Origin: Echinarachnius parma
Taxonomy: Eukaryota > Echinodermata > Echinoidea > Clypeasteroida > Echinarachniidae
DNA: 64,000 bases
Assembly (NCBI GenBank): GCA_037951105.1
Contig: JBAMJV010004323.1
Span: 1 to 64,000, forward strand
Reading direction: 5' to 3'
Shown: in pieces, positions 34,451-47,336 of the stretch
How the letters are laid out: each line of letters starts with the position of its first letter
How positions within the stretch are numbered: position 1 is the first letter of the stretch
The notes under the pieces: generated by a model
Told to the model about the DNA's origin: nothing
What the model saw: only the letters and a program-made list of their open reading frames with translations
Databases searched by the model: none
Program-made: the position numbers and the translations under genes

Positions 34451-34909
34451 ATATGTATTCTTTGTTGTACATTTAAAGGAAATCCTTACCATTAAACCTA
34501 ACAAAAACAAATAATCTGGCTTAAGTTGATGTGTATGAATAACGTGTGTTATGTCGTCATCAAATTGTCTTTAATTCATATTTGTTTTGTTTGTTTGTTT
34601 ACATTACTTTTTTTGGTGGAATATGAATTTAATTTCAAGTGAAAAGCAAGCAATTGATATCAAAACAATCGGATGGGAATTATTGTGCGGAAGAAAATTA
34701 ACAATTGTAAGCATTAAACCCTGTATTAATCAGTATCCGTGGTAAAAATATGTATGTGATATATAGATGACAGATGTTTCCCTCAAAAAAGATGGGAAAT
34801 ATATCCACCCTGAAATATAAAAAGGGTTGATTTGCAGAAGTATGATTATCCCTATTATAAACCCATCGGCCGGTATTCTTCTACACTTTATGAACTTTAG
34901 CTTGTCTAT

Positions 34910-35419
34910 CCCCATGTTCACACACAAAAATTTCATCGTATAGCTAATCAGGAGCTGATTCTTTAGTCAGCTCCTGATTAGCTATACGACGGAAATTGTC
35001 GGAAATTGTGTGTCTGAACGCTCACTTAACGAAACGTCGTATAAAGAATCGTGATTAACAAAATGGGGGTTTGAGCATTGTTTCGTACGAGAGCTGACTA
35101 AAGAATCATGCTCGTTTTGTGTGTGAACGCCAGGTCGATTCGCTAATCATGATTCGCTATACGACACTCGTATAACGGGGCGTGGCTTAACGTGACAGCA
35201 GACAGAAAAAAGACAGCACACTGTGCAGTAGCAAACTGCGCACTGATGTTTCGTGCAGCTGAATGCCAGCTGTCTTGGGATCTTGTTTTTGTGTGTGTGA
35301 ACGTTCGTTAGTTTCGTTAATCATGATTCTTTATACAACGTTTCGTTAGTCATGATTCGTTAGTCATGATTCTTTAGTCATGATTTCGGGATGAACATTT
35401 TTTGTGTGTGAACACGCTG
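34910..35419. repeat. Foldback MITE, GTGTTCACACAC family, copy 3
   Basis: Starts CCCCATGTTCACACAC and ends GTGTGTGAACACGCTG. Contains the same 22-bp-arm hairpin (34937-34988), but with the loop reading ttctttag. No clear flanking duplication. Confidence 0.9.
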
Positions 35420-36274
35420 TGAAAAGGAGAAATTACCAGTAAGCAGGTAAACCATTTCACACATGATCTGTGGAATTTGAATAGATGGTTTAACACTACA
35501 TGTAACTATTTGAAATAAAAATTCAAGATTATCCTGTCCCTTCCTTTAATGCTTCAAACATTTTCACACTGCACTTCAAGTATCTATGTACTACTACATG
35601 TATGTACATTTTGTAAGATATCCTCATGATCAAAAGGAGTACTGTACATGAGCGTCTTTCACAAAAACACTTCTAATACAAATTTTAAAAGTCCCCAAAA
35701 TTTGATGATAACATGTTCTAACAGTTGAACGTCTTTTTCAAAAACACTTTACAAAAAAGAAAGTCCTTTAAAATTTGATGCTAACATGTTTTTACAGTTT
35801 TATTATTTCGGAGTGAAATCAGTATGTTTGAGAATGATTCATTCTGCATTTTGTTGTAATCTTGTGGATTAGGTTAACCAAACATTAGAACAGCATTATG
35901 AAACAAATATGGGTTCAATTAAAGCATGTTGAGAAGTTGTGTCATTTGGGAGTCATAAATTCATGATATGATTAGTAAGATAAAAGGTACTTGAATAATG
36001 CTGATATAGTTAGTTTAAGCCGAGTTAGCAAGATTCAAGAACATCTAACCACAAACATCCAGATATGGAAGTGATATGGAACCTCCGTAGACTTCTTTGT
36101 CTCTCAAAGGAGCTATGAATTTTGTTCTGCAGACGAGATGAAATCAGATCAGAAAGTTCACATTCACTTGTCTATCTTTAAAAAAAAAAATATTGCAAAC
36201 ATAACCCTAAAAGTAATTGTTCTTCAATCTTTTTGAGATCAACTAAATAAACACATTTTATATGATTATATTGT

Positions 36275-36560
36275 GGAAGTGGTGTGGCAAGATCGGTAGA
36301 GCGCGTGCTTTCTGATCGTGAGACCCCGAGTTCGAACCCTGCCCACTCCGTTTGCCCTTCAGCAAGGCATTTAATCCACATTGCTGCTCTCTACCCAGGT
36401 GTATAAATGGGTACCTGGTCTGGTGAAAATTAGCTTGGTGCACCTATAGGGTTGCCCGCCGCTAGTATGCTCCCCGGGGAGTTGAGAATGTGTACAAGAT
36501 AATTGTGCAGGTCTGCCAAATTAATCTTGAAGGGAACATGATTTGGTATTCTCTTTTTGG
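36275..36560 (+). repeat. tRNA-derived SINE
   Basis: The head has A-box TGGCAAGATCGG (36285-36296) and B-box GAGTTCGAACCC (36328-36339). The body follows with cagcaaggcatttaatccac, aggtgtataaatgggtacct and gctccccggggagttgag, and a tail near 36560. The layout matches tRNA-headed SINEs of marine invertebrates. Confidence 0.8.
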
Positions 36561-36589
36561 CTTTAAGTGCTAGTATTGCTACACATTTG

Positions 36590-37300
36590 ACTCAATCCTT
36601 GGTCTGAATATTTGCTTCCACATCTCAGGTGGTTAGTCTTTGTAACTATGCCTTTTCTCAGGAAAACCTGTGAATTGTGTTTCTGTTTTCAGCCTCCAAA
36701 AATATACAGCATGAAAGAAGTGATCTGTTCTTACTACTACTTGTTGCATCCTTTAGTTGTTTGAGTATTTGCCTTCACATCTCGTGTTAGATTTTTAATA
36801 AGAAATGCTTATGCCCCTTGATAATTGTTTTCAGCTTCGGTTGAAGTCTTGGGTCCACATCTCATTTATTGAGATGTCCGGGAAAAAACAAAATCATTCT
36901 AAGGATCAACTTCTTAGATGACTTTGTCAGTCTGTTATCTCTTGTTTCTACCTTAGTTGTTTGATAGATCCTTGGTCTTGATATCTGCTTTTGCTTCTCA
37001 TGTTAGTTTTGATGAGAAATGTGTATGCCCCTAGATAATTGTTTCCAGCTTTGGCTACTTACTGAGTCCATATAGCTCAATATAATTGAGATGTTTGGAT
37101 GAAACAAAAAGATAAAAGATTAAAAGAGATAAAACAAAAGATAAAACAAAGGTCAACTTCTGAAATTGCTTTTCTTGTCTGTCTTTGCATAATTTTCCTT
37201 GGAAACGTGTATCTCCTTGGGCTTGATAATTATCTGCTCCTAAATCTCATGTTAGTTTAGATGAGAAATATCAGAGGCAAACCCTGCGGGATATAATTTT
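36590..37300. repeat. Tandem array of about 170-200-bp units
   Basis: Blocks ccttggtctgaatatttgct, tcatgttagttttgatgaga, aatgcttatgccccttgata and attgttttcagcttcggttg recur near 36594, 36764, 36962 and 37195. Confidence 0.75.
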
Positions 37301-37519
37301 CTGTTTCGAGACATGTTCAAAAGCCTTAGGTTCTTTACTAAAAATCAAAATAAAATCCTGACAGGTAGCATGGATTTAATGAGGGGAGCAATCAAGACGT
37401 CTTGTAAGTTTTGATAACGAATCATGAGGGAGAACGGAGGAGATGTCAAGTTTGTTTTCTGCACTTTCTGTCAGCAGGTTTGCTGTGGGTATCTTTGTCT
37501 CCATCTCATGTGTAGTTAA

Positions 37520-38048
37520 AGGGGCAGTACAGTTTTGGTAAGGCTGAGCTTTATTAACCAAAACCTGCACAATAACCTTACAAACTAAACTCCACCATGC
37601 CCAAAATGTATAAAGAAAATTACAAACAACTAAGTAAAAAGCCTGTTATCATTCAAAAAGAGCCACTAAAACACAAGATGGCGCTCTCTTAAAAAGCATT
37701 GGTTTCAACCATTTTCCATACAAAATTATGCATGTGATGTTTTGTTGAAATAATTATTAAAAAGAGAGATCATCAGCTACTATTTAAAAACCTCTTTTGA
37801 AAATTTTTGAAAAAGTGTTTAGCGTTTTTTTTATTTTATTTTTTTAAATCATCGAATACATCTGGGGCCCAGATTTATTCTGATCGGATTAATTGATATT
37901 TCAACCGTTTCTGAACCGATTTTGATCAAATAAAGTTTATTCTGTCATTAAAATTGTATGCTCTTTCAAATTTTACACTCAGTTTTTCATTATCTCACAA
38001 AAAAATTGTTTTGTGCAGCGCCCTCTATACCAAAACTGAACTACCCCT
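37520..38048. repeat. TTAA-flanked MITE, family B
   Basis: Ends AGGGGCAGTACAGTTTTGGT and ACCAAAACTGAACTACCCCT pair with two mismatches. TTAA flanks at 37516-37519 and 38049-38052. The interior is AT-rich and non-coding. Confidence 0.92.
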
Positions 38049-39059
38049 TTAACCCATTAAAAACTATTTGAATTTGGTATTTGATATTGTGCATTCTCCA
38101 TTGACAAGGGCCTGGGTATTTCTTGGACCAGTCCTAAATAGGTTTAAAAGATATTTCTGAGGAAACACACAAAAGTAGCAAATTAAATTTGTGTTGTGTT
38201 CGCTACCTTGGTCATTACATACACAGTGTACATGAGGGGTTATAAGAACTCAGAACATCCATATGTATTGAGTTGTCACGATGTGACTGATAACAATAGA
38301 GGTTAACGCCTGATACAAATCTTCCAAAGTCACTCTCTGTTCGCAAGCCGTCATTTTGGTTTTGATGAGAAGTGATCTAGAAAGTGTTACGTAGATGTCT
38401 ATTTCAGGCTCTTTGGCTTTCGGGTGAGAATTATCTCTGATATTTTTGTTTGCATGCATTGTGCATATATGTCATGATTCATGCAAATTGTTGGTGATAA
38501 TATATGCACGACTCTTTAAGAAACAATAATGATTAAGTTACCTTTGTATTGTCAGAGGTTAAAAATGTATTTACTATATAGAGAAAACATGACAGATTTT
38601 TCTTTTCAACACTTGTTTGTATCCTTGAGCACCATTCTTTCTTTCTCGATAATTATTTGCAAATCATAGCTAGACAACCAACAAACTTGTGCAATCTCTC
38701 CATTCACAGCCTTGGCAACATATATACATGTACTTATCTCCACAAAGAGATGGAGATTTGTTTCTTGCATTGAATGATAGTGAATGAATGCCTCCTGGTG
38801 TATGGGAATCTTCAAACTTTTCAAAGAAGCAAGTGCATAATGTCTTGTTAAAGAAATTATGTTATATCAGACAGCAGTCATACCTGTTTTATTAGCCACC
38901 GTTCTAAAACAGCTAACCTACCTATTATACTAGTGTCCACCAAATGTGAACCCCTACAGAAAAAAATAAACGTTACTGAATGGCCTTGGGATTCTGAGTG
39001 CATTTGGCCAGTTGAAGCCATCGTCAATAACCCCAGGGCTGAGTTTATCCCATATTTTT

Positions 39060-39470
39060 ATATAACCTCAAATCACCCTAAAACATTTACATCAAGGGAC
39101 CATCGGCCTTGACATCTTTGCAAACTGCATAATCTAGATGAGGGTGGGAGCCAAGTGCATCTGGTCATGAATGTATTAAAACCATTGTAATGAGAGACAG
39201 CTTGAATCTTACAGGGCTTGTTTACTTTCCAATTCTTGAACTCTTTACATCAAGGGATTTAATATTGCCTTGACAAAGATCTTCAGCTTCAGATATGGCT
39301 ATTAAAGTAAAAACTATCATATTAAAATTTGAAGGATGGCTTGATTCAATTTGTCCAAGTAAAAACCATAGAATAGGGGGCTTTTTTTCTTTCACATTCT
39401 TTGAACTCTTTTAAAATACGTCAAGATATTTTTTGACCTTGACTTGGATCTTCAGTTTCAGGAAGGACAG
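39060..39470. repeat. Tandem array of about 160-bp units
   Basis: Blocks gaactctttacatcaaggga, ttgccttgacaaagatcttc and agcttcag recur near 39085, 39240 and 39400, diverged. Confidence 0.6.
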
Positions 39471-39479
39471 ACAGGAAGA

Positions 39480-40090
39480 TGGGGAGGCCCTTGGGAGGTC
39501 CTCATGGAAAATTGCATTGTTCAAGCAGGAAACATGTTGATAAATACCAGAATATATGCACTGGCTACTTTCACCCCTAGATATCGATACCTTTTTGTTT
39601 ACCTAGGGCTGGACAAATCTTTTCCCCATCGTGGCCCTGGTCAAACAGAATTGAGATTTAGTTTTGGTGGCCTGAAGTGAGATTTGGGTGGCACCCTAGA
39701 TAGAGAAACCTTACAAATGCTGTAACATTTGGTTGCTCTATAGATAGAAGGCAAATCATATTTGGCATGAATGCATGAAATCTTGGTGTCCCCCGGGCAG
39801 CAGGCTATTTCCTAATTTGAGCTAAATTGGTAGCCCGAAACAAGATTTTGATGGCCCACCAAAAGAAACAACTTCAGACTCTTTACAATTTGGTTTCTTC
39901 AGTAGGCAAGTAATATTTGGCATGAATAATGTTTTTGTGATTTATATATAAATGCATGGAATCTTGGTGGCCCCGGGACAGCAGGCCAGTGGTTATTTCA
40001 AGCCCTGGTCAACCCATTGTTTATGGGAACCTGGTTGACCACATATCATTCATGAGAGTTTCAATATCTAGAAGGAAGTGGGCTACAGGT
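39480..40090. repeat. Dispersed repeat with ggtggcccg...gcaggcca blocks
   Basis: Two or three diverged copies of ggtggcccc..ggcagcaggc and tttggcatgaat. Related pieces occur at 9085-9300, 16430-16560 and 25060-25290. Confidence 0.55.
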
Positions 40091-41126
40091 ATACATTACA
40101 TTTGTAAACCTTTATAAATTGATCTACCTATAAACACGCCTTTCACGTGTTGGCGTGTTTTGGACTGGGAAGGGCGTTAGACATTGTTGACTGTTGACTG
40201 TAGATGTCATCAGAGTATTACACATTTCCCTTTGAACCATCCACACGTGTACATTTCTCTGTATGTGTCTACTCCCACCTTTGTGTGTCATAAAACTCTC
40301 GGATTGATCATTGTGTGGACTGCGGAAGATATTTGACAATGTTAAAAGTTAGCTTTAGAAATCTTCAGAGAATTACACGTCCTGTTGAACTATCAGAACT
40401 GGTCTGATTCCTTTATTCACACCTTTGTGCTTCAGGAAACCATCAAAACTATCATGAAGCGGAGTGCAGAAGGCCATTGACATTGTTGACAGTTGACTTA
40501 GATGTCTACTGAGTATTACCCTTCTCATTGAACTATCTTTTTAAGTTCACACCTATTTGCATCTGGAAAACATTAAAAAAACTATCATGTCATGGACTGC
40601 AAAGACATTGTTGACAGTCGACTATAGACGTCTACCACCGAGTATTACACTTCCTTTGTAACAGTCTGTTCCCCTCCTTTCTCCTTAGGCTGTTCCCAAT
40701 TGACGGTTGCAGCAGTGAATCCAACTTCTCTATTTCCCCCTGTCCTACCTTTGAACTGTCCATTACCTGTCCATATACTGTCATTACCTTTCTTCACACT
40801 TCTGCACATCATAAAACTATCAACCTAGTTTTCACACATTGTCTCATGGTTCAGACTGCATTTGATAGGTTAAAGTGAGTTTAAGTAGTAGGTCTATGGT
40901 TTAACCAAGGAGTTATAAGGCTAACCTGGTTTAACCACGCTATCTTTGATTCCTCCTCTCCCTGAGTGAGGTCTGTGGTCTTGCTGGGCCTTTTGGGTCC
41001 AGGAGGAGAGGCTGGACTTGCTTCTCTTAGATGATTCACTACTATCCTCTGGATGACCTTCTTCTTGAGAGCTGTCATCAGGCACACATGGGGGATGACC
41101 GGTCGACTGTGGAGACTGTGATAGTA

Positions 41127-41434
41127 GGGGGTTTTCGCAAATGCTACGGAAGTGCCGAGTACGGGGGAATCAGTCAGCTGTGACCGTACCCGTACTCTGG
41201 CTACCGTCGCAAACTATTTGCAGCTCGAGTGAACAAGCCTGCTGATTGGCTGACCCATTGAAGTAGTATACTTCAATGGGCTGACCATGCCGCTCCGTAC
41301 TCGCTCTACACCCAACGCTAATTCAGCCGACAACCGTCAAAGATTTCCACGTTATGGTGGATTTTCGGACTGAGTACGACCACCTGCAAAGATTAGCGTA
41401 CTAGATGTCCTCCGTAGCATTTGCGAAAACCCCC
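41127..41434. repeat. MITE with GGGGGTTTTCGCAAATGC ends
   Basis: GGGGGTTTTCGCAAATGCTA and TAGCATTTGCGAAAACCCCC are perfect inverted repeats with TA on both flanks. The interior is CpG-rich and contains a second hairpin, cccattgaagt/acttcaatggg, at 41254-41280 with a 5-base loop. Confidence 0.93.
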
Positions 41435-41682
41435 TAATGATTTGCCTCCTCAACCTTTGTGCATCATAACACCATCAAAACTATTATCGGCTGGACTTTG
41501 TTGACAGTCGACTGTAGATGTCTACTGAGTGTTACCCATCCTGTTGAACTATTGAAATGGTCTGAATCCTATATTCACACATCAGGAAACCATCAAAACT
41601 ATCATAAAGGGGAGTGCATAAGGCCTATGACATTATTGAAAGTTGACTTTCAACGTCTACCGAGCATTATCCTTCCCTTTAA

Positions 41683-42033
41683 AGGGATCTAGTAACTTTG
41701 TTGACATGTGCAAAAAGTGATGAAGGGTTGATGCAATGTATATTGTTGTTATCTCATATGTCCACAGGGTATTGTGTGAAAATTTCAAGTCAAATGGACA
41801 TTGCATGGCCAAGTAATGAGCGAAAATGCAAAGTGATATTCACTATCTCACTGCACTCACTTTGTACACGGTTTCAAAACTCCAGGGGAGTTTTTCTTAT
41901 CTGAATACTTCGATCGAACATATCTTTGTAACGAAAGGGAAATTTGAAAAACCGAAACCGGTCCCATGATTTTATTGTTAATACGAATACAACAAGGTAT
42001 GAGGGAACCACTAGAATTAACATTTTAGTCCCT
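41683..42033. repeat. TTAA-flanked MITE, family A, copy 3
   Basis: Starts AGGGATCTAGTAAC and ends TTTTAGTCCCT, flanked by TTAA at 41679-41682 and 42034-42037. Collinear with the copies at 6352 and 15081. Confidence 0.9.
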
Positions 42034-42239
42034 TTAAGTTTTCTTTCTACTTCTTTCCTTTTGGTTGCTCCCAATTAGGGGTTTCAGCAGTGAATCAGAC
42101 TTCTCTATTTCCCCTTGTCCTGTGTTCCTTTGAACTGTCTATTACCTCTCCATACCTGTCATTACCTTTCTTCACACTTCTACGCATCATAAAACTATCA
42201 ACCTACTTAAAATTCATGCATAGTGGCACACGTTGAAGT

Positions 42240-43030
42240 CTACCTTTGACAGATTTGAACTTTAAGTGAGTTTACGTCTTCAAGGAGTTGAGTAGACATC
42301 TGCTGAGCACAACAAAAATGGCCCCTCGGACCATCCCTTGCTGTTGCCAATATCTTTCTAATTCATACAGTCATACATTTTTATATCAACATACATTTTT
42401 CATCTCGCAGATGTAGAAAGGATTTGGTAGGTTTAAAGCGGTTTTTGAGTAGTTACTTCTCAAGACATCTGCTGAGTTCAAGGAAAAACGGCCCCCTGGA
42501 CCTTCCCCCTCCCCTGTTGACAATCTTTTTTCAAATTCTTACATTGATACCTTTATGTATCAACTATCAACCAATATTTCACATTTTAGCATGTAGCTGA
42601 TGGCATTTGAAAGGTTGAGTTGGATGTACAATTTTGAGTAGTACCTGAAGACATCTTCTGAGCACTAGGACAATGGTCCCTGGACCTTCCCCTTCCCATG
42701 ATGACCATCTTCTTCTGTATGTATCAACCTACAGTTTACATCTTATTTTCAGCATGTAGTAGACGGCATTTGACAGGTTGATTATTTTTGCAATTCGTTG
42801 AGCACACTAGTTTCTTTTGAAGACATCTGCTGATCAAGAGGAAACATGGCTCATGTGGTTTACATTGGACAGGTATGAAGTGTGTAGAAATCTGCGGAGT
42901 ATGACCAAAAATGGCCCCTATGGACAACCACCCCTTGACCATCATTTTTATTCATCATGTACATGTACATTTAGGATTGCCATTCATGTACCATGCAGAT
43001 GTCTGCATGATTCAGAAGACATCAATGCAG
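42240..43030. repeat. Tandem array of about 180-bp units
   Basis: Blocks gaagacatctgctgagca, acaaaaatggcccc, tggaccttccccttccc and ggcatttgacaggttga recur near 42295, 42470, 42650 and 42825. Confidence 0.75.
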
Positions 43031-43044
43031 GAATTAATTTTTGT

Positions 43045-43530
43045 CGAGCCCACCGAGGTGGAGGGAGACTAAGTGATCCAAATTGCGTCCGTCCTCCATC
43101 CGTTGTCCGTCCGTGACCTTACAAAAATTTGAATAACTTTCCAACCCTGCATCTGTTTGTAACCAAACTTGATTGGTAGATGCCCTATATCGGCCTCCAT
43201 GATATTCTGGGGTCAAAGGTCACATAAGTAGGTCAAAGGTCAAATGAGGTCAAATGTGAAAGTTTTGGGGTAAGAGTCTATATGGGTTGATAACTTTCCA
43301 ACCCTGCATCTGTTTGTAACCAAACTTGATTGGTAGATGCCCTATATAATATAATAATATAATATAATAATTGGCCTCCATGATATTCTGGGGTCAAAGG
43401 TCACATAAGTAGGTCAAAGTTCAAATGAGGTCAAACATGGAAGTTTACCTGCAAGACTCTATAAATGGTTGCTAACTCTCCAACCCTGCATCTGTTTGTA
43501 ACCAAACTTCGTTGGTATGAATGCGCGCAA
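43045..43530. repeat. Tandem units of about 150-190 bp with AGGTCAAAGGTCA motifs
   Basis: Taactttccaaccctgcatc, tgtttgtaaccaaacttgat, ggcctccatgatattctggg and tcaaaggtcacataagtagg occur in three successive copies from about 43133. The second contains an atataatataataat expansion. Confidence 0.85.
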
Positions 43531-44439
43531 TTGGGCGATACACATTACGGCTATCGCCTTGTTTATTTTGTCGGGGCCACTTTTTCAATCTGATGGATAT
43601 CACAAAATATATCACATACATGTAATACCCTATGGTAATTTAAGAGGCTACCTACTGATTCAGGGGGCTATTTTGAAAATCAGGGGGCAAAATGGCCCTC
43701 AGCCCCATATATTTCCTACCCTGGAAGACATTCAACAGGTTGGAGACTTGGAATGCATTTTATAACGGGTAAAACCTGTTCTAGCTTCTTTACCTGTTTA
43801 ATTTAATATAGTTTTGCGAACATATGAGAGCTGCTGAACATTAGAAAAGCATTACCTGATCTTCAGACCCCCTTCCCCTTTTAAATTCCTCCATGCACTT
43901 TGCATGTTGACCCACTTATCACATTTCTGTATTTGGCGGAAGGCATTTGACAGGTTAAGTGTGTGGAGTAATTTCACCTTTCACTCTGAGCCAACAACTG
44001 TCACAGACTTGGGCTTTCCCCATCGCTCTTCTGTTGTCTCCCTAAGTTAATAGGTATACGTATGACTGATTGGGGAGTCATGTTCCACTTCCTAATTTCA
44101 ACAAATCTGAGTTACAGTTTAACAAATGAGAGAAGACTTGTGTCAATTTTCAAAGGACATATGAAGAAAAAAAGGAAAGAGAAAGGAGTACTATTAATAA
44201 TTGTGAGTAGTCAGTTTTGTAGAAATATGTTGAGCAGACAAACTCACCCCACCCCTTTGAACTTTCAGTCCTTTGATAATTATCCATTTTTAAAGGTGAA
44301 TGGCAGTAGTGGGAAACGCCCCACCCCCTAAAAATGAATTGTACGCTCTTATTACCAACCATGTGAAAGAATATAGTTTTACTAATATGGGATTTAAAAA
44401 ATTTGGCCAAGAAACCGCCTACTAATTGATATATTTGCA

Positions 44440-44705
44440 AAATTATAAATTGATCTGTTGCGGATAGATATCGCCAACGCGGAATCGCGCATACGCTACG
44501 TGCAATTTGACCGCATGCGTTCGCTATACGGGCTTGTCCCCAGCGCTAGCGGGGCGGACATGCGAACGGGCGGTGGATTTATACATTTCACGGGCTGGTA
44601 TTGGATTTCTTCCGATATTTCTGCATTTAACGAATCGTTAGGTTCGGATTTTACCACACAAGCCCTTTTTAGATACTTATTCAACAATATTGATCAATTA
44701 TAAAT
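44440..44705. repeat. CpG-dense island, possible foldback element
   Basis: 44458-44650 is far richer in CG dinucleotides than its AT-rich surroundings. Outer motifs attataaattgatc and gatcaattataa are inverted. An 81-codon open frame crosses it, but I recognise no domain. Confidence 0.5.
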
Positions 44706-44759
44706 GTTTTCTGTAACTTTCCCAAAACTGTTATTCATCTTTAAAGTTGGTTCAGATTA

Positions 44760-44870
44760 CTAAATCAGATGCTCAGTGCCATCTTGTGAACCCCTTGCGC
44801 ACAGTGTGTGTAATACACACTGCTTACTGTTTATGCAGTGCGCACAAACTAGCCTTGTAGTTCAAAATGG
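44760..44870. repeat. Dispersed repeat (GTGCCATCTTGTG family), copy 2
   Basis: Collinear with 24905-25015. Confidence 0.75.
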
Positions 44871-44972
44871 CAATACGCAGTGTAGCATCTTCACATTGAC
44901 AATTAATCATTAATTGATGCATATACCTGTAGGCTGTATGCATGCACACCTTTGCATGTTGACCTATTAGTT

Positions 44973-45195
44973 TACCATAAATCGGGGTGACTTTGGCCAC
45001 TTTTTGAGATGAATATATTTTTCATCAAGCCTCACATTTTAGAAACAAATTTCTTATTGTTTCAAACATATTCTTTAATATAGGGTTATTATAGAATCAG
45101 AAATTAGTTCTAAACAGTGAGACTTGATGAAAATACATCCTTCTCAAAAAGTGGCAACAGTCACCCCAGCGGCCAAAGTCACCCGGTTTACAGTA
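44973..45195. repeat. Foldback MITE, TA target site, copy 2
   Basis: Taccataaatcggggtgact faces aaagtcacccggtttacagta. Collinear with 4750-4983 minus part of the left arm. Confidence 0.85.
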
Positions 45196-45764
45196 TGTAT
45201 TTCACCACAAGGCGGAAGGCATTTGACAGTTTTGAATAAGTGGAGTAATGTTACTTTTTTTCTGAGGCATTTCTTTTAACACTCTAGATTGTATGCAGGT
45301 ATATGACCACGGAGGATATTTGTCCAGCTTCCTAATTTCCACGAATTGAACGTTTAAAACACAAAATTAGGGAAGGTGCCAAGATTCAAGGGAAAAGATA
45401 GTTTAGTATTACAGTGTGACTAGTTTTGAGTAGTTGTGTACCCATCTCCCGAGAAAACAAAATTTCCCAAGTGGATCATAATCATCCTACATTAACCCTT
45501 AAATCCATTTTATTGCTTTTCAATTCATCTAAGTGCTCACCTGTCTCTATTAACCTAACCTACATGTCAGCATTGTACGAAAGACAACAGGTAGAATTGC
45601 AGTTGCAGTTGTTGTTGTTCTTCTTCTTCGTATTGAACTGCCTCCTGTCTCATACATGGGACCTCTATCTATCATCCTATACGAGGGACAGAGTGTTTTC
45701 CATGAATCATTTCCTGCATAGGAAGCATTAGCTCTAATTGATGGCATGATTAAAGACACATTGC

Positions 45765-45835
45765 TGATGGTTGGATTCTAACCAGGGATCCCGCTCGTCT
45801 AAGTCAGACGCTCTCCCAACTGAGCTAACTCACCT
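45765..45835 (-). repeat. tRNA-like sequence (relic or SINE head)
   Basis: On the minus strand, A-box TAGCTCAGTTGG (45816-45827) has a perfect D-stem GCTC/GAGC, and a degenerate B-box GGTTAGAATCC lies at 45772-45782. The anticodon loop appears shortened, so a working tRNA is unlikely. Confidence 0.6.
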
Positions 45836-46209
45836 TCCCCCGTTAGAGTAGAAGACAACAATTATACATCTCCTGAGGATGAGGCCCTTGTGGATCATCC
45901 ACAGCAGATGCTCCTTCTGTTGACCATCCCTTTCGTGAACCTTTTATTCTTTTATTTCTTAAGGAGATTTTCTCCACTTAAATGGGTTCTCCTCTTTTTA
46001 AAGGTGAAATAATGCTCTGCAAAATCCTATCAAATCAGTTTGATTTTAACGGGTTGATTCGTACGTGCACACCTTTAGCATGTCGACCCACTTTTCAGCA
46101 TTCGGCTGAAGACTTTTGACAGGGCGAAGTGCGTGAAATAACTTTACCTTTTGAAAAACTTTGATCAAGCATCTGTCACAGACATGGGCTTCCCTTTGCC
46201 TGTCACCTT

Positions 46210-46560
46210 AGGTTGTCTGTGTATATCCACAGGGGAGTTTCTGTTGAGATTTCTAATTTCCACAATTTCAAGTTTAAAAAACAACTAAAAAGTTTGGGAG
46301 AAGGTGCCAAGAAACAAGGGACGCAGGAAAAGTGAGGGACAGAGATAAAGATGAGGAAAGACAGCAAAGGTAAAAGGGGATTAAGAAAATAGATATGACC
46401 AAAGGGCAAGGTAGTTGAAGTTTGGAAGGCATGGTGACATTGGTTAAGACACATTTACAAGAGAAAAGTAAAGGTGAAAGGGGAGTAAGAAAATAGATTT
46501 GACTAAAGGGCAAAATTAGTAAAGTTGAGAAGGCATGGTAATATACATACATGTAGATGA
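46210..46560. repeat. Purine-rich tandem units of about 110 bp
   Basis: Gtaaaaggggattaagaaaa, tagatatgaccaaagggcaa and gaaggcatggt are repeated at about 46370 and 46475. The region to about 47160 remains purine-rich without genes. Confidence 0.65.
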
Positions 46561-47318
46561 AGAAAAGTTAGCGAGAAAAAAGTAGTAAAAATAAGAGGAA
46601 AAGCGATCAAGAAATTAAGGAAAACGAGGTGTAATAGTTAAAGAAAAGTTAACAGCAAAATATGATTGATCATAAACGAGGAAAACTGGCTAGATAAAGT
46701 GGATAACTGAAAAAAAGAGCAAAGAATTCGTGGATGGCAGAACACCAATAAGATGATACCAAGATGAGTCCAACGAGCCGAATGATGACAGAGGGATAAC
46801 ATTGGGAATATTGATAGTGACATTGGGAATAAGCAAAATGAAATTCATTGAAAATTACAAATTTATTACAACAATGCATCACTAGAGAGCTAATTGCTTA
46901 CAGTTGAACAATATATCCATTTGAATTCCCATACTATGTAGATCAGATATCGTAATAAAAAGGAATTTTTAATAAAATTCACATGATTTACATGTCAAAG
47001 TTTCAAAATTCCCATACGTATCACTCAGAGATCCTAGTAAGAAATTAGAAACTTGGAGAATTAGAAGGTTAACATAGAAGATCATGAGAAGCAAGCGAGA
47101 AGAGTGATAAATGGAGTGTTAAAAAGGGAGAAGAAACACTAGGAGAGGAGGGTTTGCTACTTTGAAGTCGAGTGACAGGGGGACAAGCAAACTTCTGACT
47201 TTGGACGAGAAATGGGACTGCCCCGAGAAATAATTGTGAGTCTAGTTTTGGGGAAACGCCAGGAGTGAACAATTACCTGTTGCTGGTTACTAACAGTTTC
47301 CTGAATGAAGGAATGGGG

Positions 47319-47336
47319 AGGGGGGGGGGGGGGGGG
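47319..47336. repeat. Poly-G tract
   Basis: Run of about 18 bases, almost all G. Confidence 0.9.

Larger units (their letters stand above)
40150..42035. repeat. Tandem array (acattgttgacagttgactgtagatgtc) with inserted MITEs
   Basis: The unit of roughly 150 bp contains attgttgacagttgact, agatgtctac.gagtatta, ttgaactatc and aaaccatcaaaactatcat. It recurs near 40175, 40330, 40475, 40605, 41495 and 41630. MITEs at 41127-41434 and 41683-42033 interrupt the later units. Confidence 0.75.

Noticed and set aside
45765..45835. Functional tRNA gene on the minus strand
   Set aside because: A-box and D-stem are good, but the anticodon loop is shortened and the B-box is degenerate.
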